A DNA stretch of 26,198 nt from UBA4742 sp002403895. GTDB lineage: Bacteria; Actinomycetota; Acidimicrobiia; Acidimicrobiales; Acidimicrobilacustridaceae. A program made the position numbers and the translations under genes. The stretch covers positions 1 through 26,198 of the forward strand of contig DAISGD010000048.1 in NCBI GenBank assembly GCA_036823295.1, read 5' to 3'. Of this stretch, positions 21,933-26,198 are shown piece after piece (position 1 is the stretch's first letter; each line of letters starts with the position of its first letter). The notes under the pieces are model-generated. The model had not been told where the DNA came from, searched no databases, and saw only the letters and a list, made by a program, of their open reading frames with translations.

Positions 21933-22789
21933 GCCTGCAGCCCTCCGTGGTCCGAGGTGGTCTCGGCCACCAGGTCGGCCTGTTCGGCCTCACGCCCGGA
22001 CATGGCGCCGATCAGCTCGCCGAAGCGCCCGGCGATCTCCGCCTCGGGCACCCGGGTGAAGCCCTCTTCGGTGATGGTGGCCATGCTGGGGTAGATCCCC
22101 CGCACGAGGTCGGGGCCGCCGGTGGCCGAGTCCTCGTCGGCCGCCATGAACAGGGCCTTGATGGCCAGATCGAGCGTGTCCGGCCGGGTCATGGCCTCGC
22201 CGAACCCGAGCTTGATGACGGTGGACGCATGCAGGCTGCCGGAGCCCGTCGAGGCGTAGTTCGTCTCCTCGTAGCGGCCACCAGTGACGTCGTATTGAAA
22301 CAGCCGCCCGGCGCCACGAGCCAGGTCGTATCCGGCGAACAGCGGCACCACGGCCAGACCCTGCATGGCGGCCGGCAGATGGTTGCGCACCATGGACGAG
22401 AGCTGGTTGGCCTTGCCTTCCAGGCTCAGCGCCGAGGCCTCGACCTTCTCGTAGTGCTCGAGCTGCAATTGGAACAGCTTGACCATGTCCATGGCCGGTC
22501 CGGCGGCGCCGGCGATGGCCACCCCGGAGTGGCGATCGGCGGGGAAGACCTTCTCGATGGCCCGGTGGGAGATCAGGTTCCCGCTCGTGGCCCGCCGGTC
22601 GCCNNNNNNNNNNCCCGCCATGACCACGCCGTCGGCGTAGCGCACGGCCACCACCGTCGTGCCGTGGGTGATGGTGAGCACCCCGTCCAGGCTGGTCGCC
22701 GGCGTGGGCGGCTCGAGGCCGACCCGGCGCAACAGCTCGGCGAAGTTGGGACCGGGGTCATCGGTCGGAGAGAACATGGGCAACGTCAC
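21929..22789 (-). CDS. prcB: Proteasome subunit beta PrcB (with a 10-N interruption)
   Basis: A 286-residue open frame as written. A ~43-residue propeptide (FAELLRRVGLEPPTPATSL) ends in THG, and the mature subunit starts with the catalytic Thr in TTVVAVRYADG. If the 10-N run is closed so that GGN becomes the Gly of MAGDRRAT, the catalytic residues fall at Thr1, Asp17 and Lys33, exactly as in other proteasomes. The N run therefore adds residues that do not exist. GTG at 22789 was chosen because a TAGCTT -10 box ends 7 bases upstream; ATG 22777 and TTG 22798 are alternatives. The β-subunit carries the proteolytic sites. Its stop overlaps the prcA start. Confidence 0.93.
   Translation of the reverse strand: MTLPMFSPTDDPGPNFAELLRRVGLEPPTPATSLDGVLTITHGTTVVAVRYADGVVMAXXXXGDRRATSGNLISHRAIEKVFPADRHSGVAIAGAAGPAMDMVKLFQLQLEHYEKVEASALSLEGKANQLSSMVRNHLPAAMQGLAVVPLFAGYDLARGAGRLFQYDVTGGRYEETNYASTGSGSLHASTVIKLGFGEAMTRPDTLDLAIKALFMAADEDSATGGPDLVRGIYPSMATITEEGFTRVPEAEIAGRFGELIGAMSGREAEQADLVAETTSDHGGLQA
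22604..22613. other. Ten-N assembly gap inside prcB
   Basis: It falls in the most conserved part of the gene, between VVMAG and GDRR. Counting from Thr1 shows that 12 extra bases (the N run plus a duplicated GG) have to be removed to restore the family spacing. It looks like a placeholder between two contig ends that actually touch or overlap. Confidence 0.95.
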
Positions 22790-22796
22790 GGCCGCC

Positions 22797-22802
22797 AAGC
22801 TA
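22797..22802 (-). promoter_or_regulatory. -10 box TAGCTT for prcBA (leaderless)
   Basis: TAGCTT on the minus strand ends 7 bases before the GTG at 22789. Its TAG is also the stop codon of the HNH remnant (22800-22802). Confidence 0.5.
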
Positions 22803-23053
22803 CCGGGTCACATCCCGGCGCCGCGTCAGGTAGGCCAGCGCCGAAGCCACGATGGCGGGATCGTCGCGCCGGTTGCCGATAGCCGAGTTGCACCGAAAGC
22901 ACCGCAATCCCCGGACCTGGCCCGAGTCGTGGCAGTGGTCGACATGCAGCGCTGCCTTCCCGGGCGGGTCCCCGCAGATGGCCCACCCGCCGCCTTGTAG
23001 AACTCGCCGAGCGGCTTGACCTCACCGCAGATGGTACATGGCTTCGTCCCCAT
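22800..23053 (-). pseudogene. Broken endonuclease VII-like HNH nuclease between pup and prcB
   Basis: The first part reads MGTKPCTICGEVKPLGEFYK from an ATG at 23053 with a strong ribosome binding site (GGGAGGAG, 23058-23065). This is the N-terminal zinc knuckle of the recombination endonuclease VII family. In another frame follows AICGDPPGKAALHVDHCHDSG, then GLRCFRCNSAIGNRRDDPAIV and a TAG at 22800: the HNH core with its His-Val-Asp-His and second zinc knuckle. The joint shifts the frame and omits the ~50 residues that usually separate the two knuckles. A 10-base direct repeat, CCGCAGATGG, lies at the two joint regions (22972-22981 and 23025-23034). I recall similar HNH genes beside pup in some other Actinobacteria, which suggests an ancestral resident of the locus. 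Confidence 0.75.
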
Positions 23054-23115
23054 CGGGCTCCTCCCGGAGTCGGCCGGAGGGGGAAAGAATCCCGACTGCT
23101 TGTCGCTACAGCGTA

Positions 23116-23131
23116 GTGGACTACTGTCCAC
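23116..23131 (-). promoter_or_regulatory. Stem-loop over the pup stop codon
   Basis: GTGGAC-AGTA-GTCCAC is a perfect 6-base stem with a 4-base loop. The TAG stop lies partly in the loop. It may slow ribosomes or RNases at the end of pup, but no U-tract follows, so it is not a standard terminator. Confidence 0.45.
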
Positions 23132-23315
23132 CCTTCTGGACGTAGCTCCTAACGAATTCCTCTGCGTTCGTCTCGAGGACACCGTCGATTTCGTCCAGGA
23201 GATCATCCAGCTCGGCCTTGATCTTCTCGCCCTTCTCGGACGCCGGAGGAGCTTCCTCGATCTCGGCGTCCTTCTTGGCTGGCGCCGGCTTGCGGATCTG
23301 CTCTCGTTCAGCCAT
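23121..23315 (-). CDS. pup: Prokaryotic ubiquitin-like protein Pup
   Basis: A 64-residue protein with the usual Pup build. A disordered charged N-terminal half (AEREQIRKPAPAKKDAEI) serves to start unfolding by Mpa. A coiled-coil-forming helix follows (KIKAELDDLLDEIDGVLETN). The C-terminus is FVRSYVQKGGQ. The last residue is Gln, so Dop must deamidate it to Glu before PafA can attach it to substrates. ATG at 23315 has a GAGAGGG site about 7 bases upstream, stronger than most in the window, as expected for an abundant small protein. It lies 53 bases after dop and is probably co-transcribed with it. Confidence 0.97.
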   Translation of the reverse strand: MAEREQIRKPAPAKKDAEIEEAPPASEKGEKIKAELDDLLDEIDGVLETNAEEFVRSYVQKGGQ

Positions 23316-23368
23316 CTGGCCCTCTCACCTCACTTGGTCGCGTTCGCCGTCGACGATGACGACCGGTT

Positions 23369-24880
23369 CTAACTTCCCAGCTTGTCCAACAATTCGGACG
23401 AAGTGGTGCATTCGGCCAACAACGTACCCACATGCGCCTCGGTTCCGCGCGTCGGTTCCATCATCGGCACCCGGCGCAGTGGTTCTCGGCCCACATCGAA
23501 AACGAGGGAATCCCAGTTGGCGGCCACGATGTCGTCGCTCCACTTCTGCAGGCACTTCCCCCGGAAGTACGCACGGGTGTCGGTGGGCGGTTCGAACTGG
23601 GCCAGGGCGACTTCGTCGTCGTTGGTGATCCGCTCCATGCCGAGGCGGGAAAACAGCGACTTCTCGGGCCGCAGGTCGTGGTACTGGAGGTCCATGGCCG
23701 CCAGCCGGGCGTCATCCCACTCCAGGCTGTGGCGGTCGCGGTAGCCCTCGATGAGACGGTATTTGGCCACCCAGTCGAGTTGACTGGCCAGCGTCATCGG
23801 GTCGGACTCGAGGCCGGTGAGCACCGCCTCCCACCGGCGGAGCACCTCCTCGCCCACCTGTTGGCCAACGCACTCGAGCCCCGCCACCTCGGCGTACTTT
23901 CGGGCCCGGTCGAACAACTCCCACTGCACGTCCAGCGCCGACACCGTGGTGCCGTCCACCAGTTCGAGGGGTGCCCGCAGCGTGAGGTCATAGGACACCC
24001 GGCGCAGCGCCCAGATCGGTGCATTGAAAACGAACTCTCGCGACAACGCGTCGTCTTCGATCATGGCCAGCACGATCGCGGTCGTCCCCACCTTCAAGAA
24101 CGTGGCCACTTCGGACAGGTTGGCGTCGCCGATGATCACGTGCAGCCGGCGGTACTTGGTGGCGTCGCAGTGGGGCTCGTCGCGGGTGTTGACGATCGGA
24201 CGCTTGAGCGTCGTTTCCAGCCCTACCTCTTCCTCGAAGAAGTCAGCTCGCTGGCTGAGCTGGAACGGCACCTCGCGGTGGCTCAGCCCCCCCGCCTCGC
24301 TGCCGACCTTGCCCGCCCCACAGAAGATCTGGCGGGTGATGAAGTGAGGGGTGATCTGGCTGACGATCCGACCGAAGGGCAGTTGGCGGTCCATCAGGTA
24401 GTTCTCGTGACAGCCGTAGCTGTTGCCCTTGCCGTCCGAGTTGTTCTTGTAGACGACGATCTCCTGGCCGTCGGGCATCACCCGGCGGGCGGCGGCCATG
24501 GACGCGATCAGGATCTGCTCGGCGGCGCGGTCGAACACCACGATCGAGCGGGCATCAGCGCACTCGGGCGTCGACAGCTCGGGGTGGGCGTGGTCGACGT
24601 AGTAGCGGGCCCCGTTGGTGAGCACTGCGTTGACGAGGTGGGTCTCCACCTCCGGGGCCATGGCCCCGACGCCGGCCGTCCCCCGAGCGTCATTGCCGGG
24701 TGACTCATCCTCGAAGTCCCACCCGACCGTGGGAGCTACGACCGGCTCGTTGCCGCGGCGATGCTCGTGGAGGTAGGCGTTGATCAGCATCGACGAGGCC
24801 GCGATGGGGTTGGACTCCTCCACCCCTCGGATCACGATCCCGAATTCGGTCTCGACCCCACAGATCTTGCTGATTGCCAC
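23369..24880 (-). CDS. dop: Pup deamidase/depupylase Dop
   Basis: A 503-residue Dop. The metal/ATP ligand is Glu10 in ICGVETEFG. The Dop-specific loop (about 40-80, GWDFEDESPGNDARG) is present and sets it apart from PafA. The catalytic Asp96 lies in GARYYVDHAHPELSTPE. Other hallmarks are EIVVYKNNSDGKGNSYGCHENYL and NTRDEPHCDATKYRRLHVI. It converts the C-terminal Gln of Pup to Glu and cleaves Pup from conjugates, using a bound nucleotide. GTG at 24880 has a TAAGGT -10 box 6 bases upstream. The gene diverges from the SCO6745-family gene across only 39 bases. Confidence 0.96.
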   Translation of the reverse strand: MAISKICGVETEFGIVIRGVEESNPIAASSMLINAYLHEHRRGNEPVVAPTVGWDFEDESPGNDARGTAGVGAMAPEVETHLVNAVLTNGARYYVDHAHPELSTPECADARSIVVFDRAAEQILIASMAAARRVMPDGQEIVVYKNNSDGKGNSYGCHENYLMDRQLPFGRIVSQITPHFITRQIFCGAGKVGSEAGGLSHREVPFQLSQRADFFEEEVGLETTLKRPIVNTRDEPHCDATKYRRLHVIIGDANLSEVATFLKVGTTAIVLAMIEDDALSREFVFNAPIWALRRVSYDLTLRAPLELVDGTTVSALDVQWELFDRARKYAEVAGLECVGQQVGEEVLRRWEAVLTGLESDPMTLASQLDWVAKYRLIEGYRDRHSLEWDDARLAAMDLQYHDLRPEKSLFSRLGMERITNDDEVALAQFEPPTDTRAYFRGKCLQKWSDDIVAANWDSLVFDVGREPLRRVPMMEPTRGTEAHVGTLLAECTTSSELLDKLGS

Positions 24881-24886
24881 CCGTCG

Positions 24887-24892
24887 ACCTTA
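24887..24892 (-). promoter_or_regulatory. -10 box TAAGGT for dop-pup (leaderless)
   Basis: TAAGGT on the minus strand ends 6 bases before the dop GTG. It separates dop-pup transcription from mpa. Confidence 0.55.
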
Positions 24893-24919
24893 CCGGCGTC
24901 CATGGCAACATGGCTGGCC

Positions 24920-25624
24920 ATGAACACCGGATCGGTGCGGCGGCGGTGGACGATGCTCGAGCCTCTGCACGCCGTCGTGTACTTCGCCCCCGAGATCCCC
25001 GAGGCCGACACCGCCTTGGGGTTGCGCGGATTCTGGATGAGCTACTTCGCCGGACGGGCCGCGCCCATGGGTCCCGTCGGCCCGGAGCCGGTCATTGCCT
25101 CGTTCTTCAACTTCGCCCCCACCATGGTGCGCCGAGCGCTTCCCGACGCATGGGGATTCGCCGGGTCCGACGACGTCCTCGCCACCCGGCTGGAGACGGT
25201 GGACACCGTCCTTCGCCGTCTCCTCGGCGATGCGGTCGACGGGCCCGGCGTGGCGGAGGCCGCCGAGCTCGGGACCAAAGCCGCGGCCCTCTGCCCGATC
25301 GAAGGTCGCCCCCTGGCCGCGGCGTGGTCGGCGGTGGCGCCATCCGGGTCGCTCCCCACGCATGTGCGGCTGTGGTTGGCATGCACCGTGGTGCGGGAGC
25401 ATCGGGGTGACGGGCACGTGGCCGCGCTGGTGGAAGCGGGCCTCGACGGCTGTGAGGTCCACGTGATGGCGGCCGCCCCGTGGACCGCACTGGGCGACGC
25501 CGCCACGGCCCGCTTCGACCAACTGTTGGCCCCGCTCACTGCCGCCATCGTCGACCAGGCGGTCATCACCTATCCCAACCCGATGGGTCTCCCACCACCC
25601 GATGAACGGGCCGCAGCGCGCTGA
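24920..25624 (+). CDS. SCO6745-family (SalK-like) protein
   Basis: A 234-residue protein of the SCO6745/SalK type, recognised from LEPLHAVVYFAPE (13-25), the stretch GLRGFWMSYFAGRAAPMGPVGPE and SFFNFAPTMVRRALPDAW. Members are helical and are sometimes described as having helix-turn-helix-like folds; no biochemical role is established. The ATG at 24920 was chosen as nearest to the conserved start; ATG 24902 is in frame and possible. It is the only plus-strand gene in the Pup region. It diverges from dop and ends 11 bases from the convergent mpa stop. Confidence 0.8.
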   Translation: MNTGSVRRRWTMLEPLHAVVYFAPEIPEADTALGLRGFWMSYFAGRAAPMGPVGPEPVIASFFNFAPTMVRRALPDAWGFAGSDDVLATRLETVDTVLRRLLGDAVDGPGVAEAAELGTKAAALCPIEGRPLAAAWSAVAPSGSLPTHVRLWLACTVVREHRGDGHVAALVEAGLDGCEVHVMAAAPWTALGDAATARFDQLLAPLTAAIVDQAVITYPNPMGLPPPDERAAAR

Positions 25625-25635
25625 AGACCGACGGC

Positions 25636-26198
25636 TCAGAGGTACTGGCCGGTGGCGACCCGCTCGATGGAGCGCCCGCCGGCGGTGTCCGAGTCAGGCC
25701 TCTTGATGAGGGTGCGCACGTAGATGATGCGCTCGCCCTTCTTGCCCGAGATTTTGGCCCAGTCGTCCGGGTTGGTCGTATTGGGCAGATCCTCGTGTTC
25801 CTTGTACTCCTGGTGGATCGACTCGAACAGGTCGTTCACGCAGATGCCGGGATTGCCGTTGTCGATGAGGCGCTTGATGGCCAGCTTCTTGGCCCGTCGC
25901 ACGATGTTCTCGATCATGGCCCCCGACGAGAAGTCCTTGAAGTACATGATCTCCTTGTCGCCGTTCTGGTAGGTCACCTCCAGGAACTGGTTGGCCACGT
26001 CGTCGCGATACATCTCGGCCACCGTGTCTTCGATCATGGCCCGCACCGCCTTGTCGCGATCCCCTCCACCGAGCGTTTCGATCTCGTGGGCATCGAGGGG
26101 CAGGTCGGAGGTGAGGTAGCGAGCGAAGATCTGCGCGGCGGCCTCTTCGTTGGGGCGCTCGATCTTGATCTTCACGTCGAGGCGTCCGGGCCGCAGGA
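25636..26198 (-). CDS. mpa: Proteasome-associated AAA+ ATPase Mpa/ARC (C-terminal part)
   Basis: Only the last ~187 residues are in the window; the N-terminal coiled coil, OB domains and Walker A/B lie beyond the right edge. What is seen is the start of a lid region (LRPGRLDVKIKIERPNEEAA), then a helical C-terminal AAA+ subdomain (SSGAMIENIVRRAKKLAIKR) and the Mpa-specific C-terminal stretch. The protein ends in GQYL, the conserved docking tail with the penultimate Tyr that inserts between α-subunits and opens the PrcA gate. Mpa unfolds pupylated proteins with ATP. It is transcribed towards dop but is separated from it by the plus-strand SCO6745-family gene. Confidence 0.95.
   Translation of the reverse strand, partial: LRPGRLDVKIKIERPNEEAAAQIFARYLTSDLPLDAHEIETLGGGDRDKAVRAMIEDTVAEMYRDDVANQFLEVTYQNGDKEIMYFKDFSSGAMIENIVRRAKKLAIKRLIDNGNPGICVNDLFESIHQEYKEHEDLPNTTNPDDWAKISGKKGERIIYVRTLIKRPDSDTAGGRSIERVATGQYL

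Noticed and set aside
23432..24703. A 423-codon plus-strand open frame inside dop
   Set aside because: It lies wholly opposite dop, whose motifs are unmistakable. His/Gly/Val-rich composition is typical of shadow frames.
1..26198. Search for tRNA or rRNA genes, CRISPR arrays, insertion sequences, prophage or a replication origin
   Set aside because: No cloverleaf-like gene, regular spacer-repeat array, transposase, phage protein or DnaA-box cluster was recognised by eye.

Overview
The window is a high-GC, densely packed stretch of an actinobacterial chromosome, most likely from an uncultured member of the Acidimicrobiia. The evidence is a complete Pup-proteasome locus with pafBC, tatBC and helY downstream of it, many GTG starts, Acidimicrobiia-style conserved hypotheticals, and TANNNT -10 boxes placed directly against start codons. 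Two runs of N (100 bases at 2916-3015, 10 bases at 22604-22613) and several genes with whole segments missing suggest a scaffolded draft or metagenome assembly. No tRNA, rRNA, CRISPR array, insertion sequence or prophage was recognised.

Layout, left to right. 1-2332: a cupin dioxygenase-like gene running off the left edge (minus), diverging from a 596-residue Pro/Ala-rich hypothetical with an acidic repeat array. 2333-3504: a damaged zone with a methyltransferase remnant, the 100-N gap, a HAD phosphatase fragment and a small zinc-ribbon protein. 3634-4395: an enoyl-CoA hydratase, ending at a hairpin shared with the convergent genes that follow. 4456-6510 (minus): a DUF4193-like acidic zinc-finger protein, a conserved hypothetical, a GNAT acetyltransferase and a Nudix hydrolase. 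6630-8237: a tandem-domain ThyX-like protein. 8325-9512: an M20 amidohydrolase. 9568-14704 (minus): two small proteins, then tatB, tatC, a Ski2/Mtr4-type helicase (helY) and a diacylglycerol-kinase-like protein, the last joints being 4-base stop/start overlaps. 14869-15585 (plus): a glycerophosphodiester phosphodiesterase.

15628-26198 is the Pup-proteasome region, nearly all on the minus strand. Read in the direction of transcription it runs mpa (C-terminus only), dop, pup, a broken endonuclease VII-like HNH gene, prcB, prcA, pafA, pafB, pafC, two tandem type I signal peptidases and a hypothetical. A plus-strand SCO6745-family gene sits between mpa and dop. Dop deamidates the C-terminal Gln of Pup and removes Pup from targets, PafA ligates Pup to lysines, Mpa unfolds pupylated proteins and feeds them to the PrcA/PrcB core, and PafBC is a WYL-domain transcription activator pair that controls the DNA-damage response in mycobacteria.

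The three points most worth a second look are: a repeated TANNNT box 6-9 bases before the start codon of eleven genes, implying widespread leaderless transcription and fixing several starts, including prcB; the demonstration from the Thr1/Asp17/Lys33 spacing that the 10-N gap in prcB contains no missing residues; and the cluster of genes with clean segment losses (methyltransferase, HAD, HNH), which could be real decay or assembly scars.
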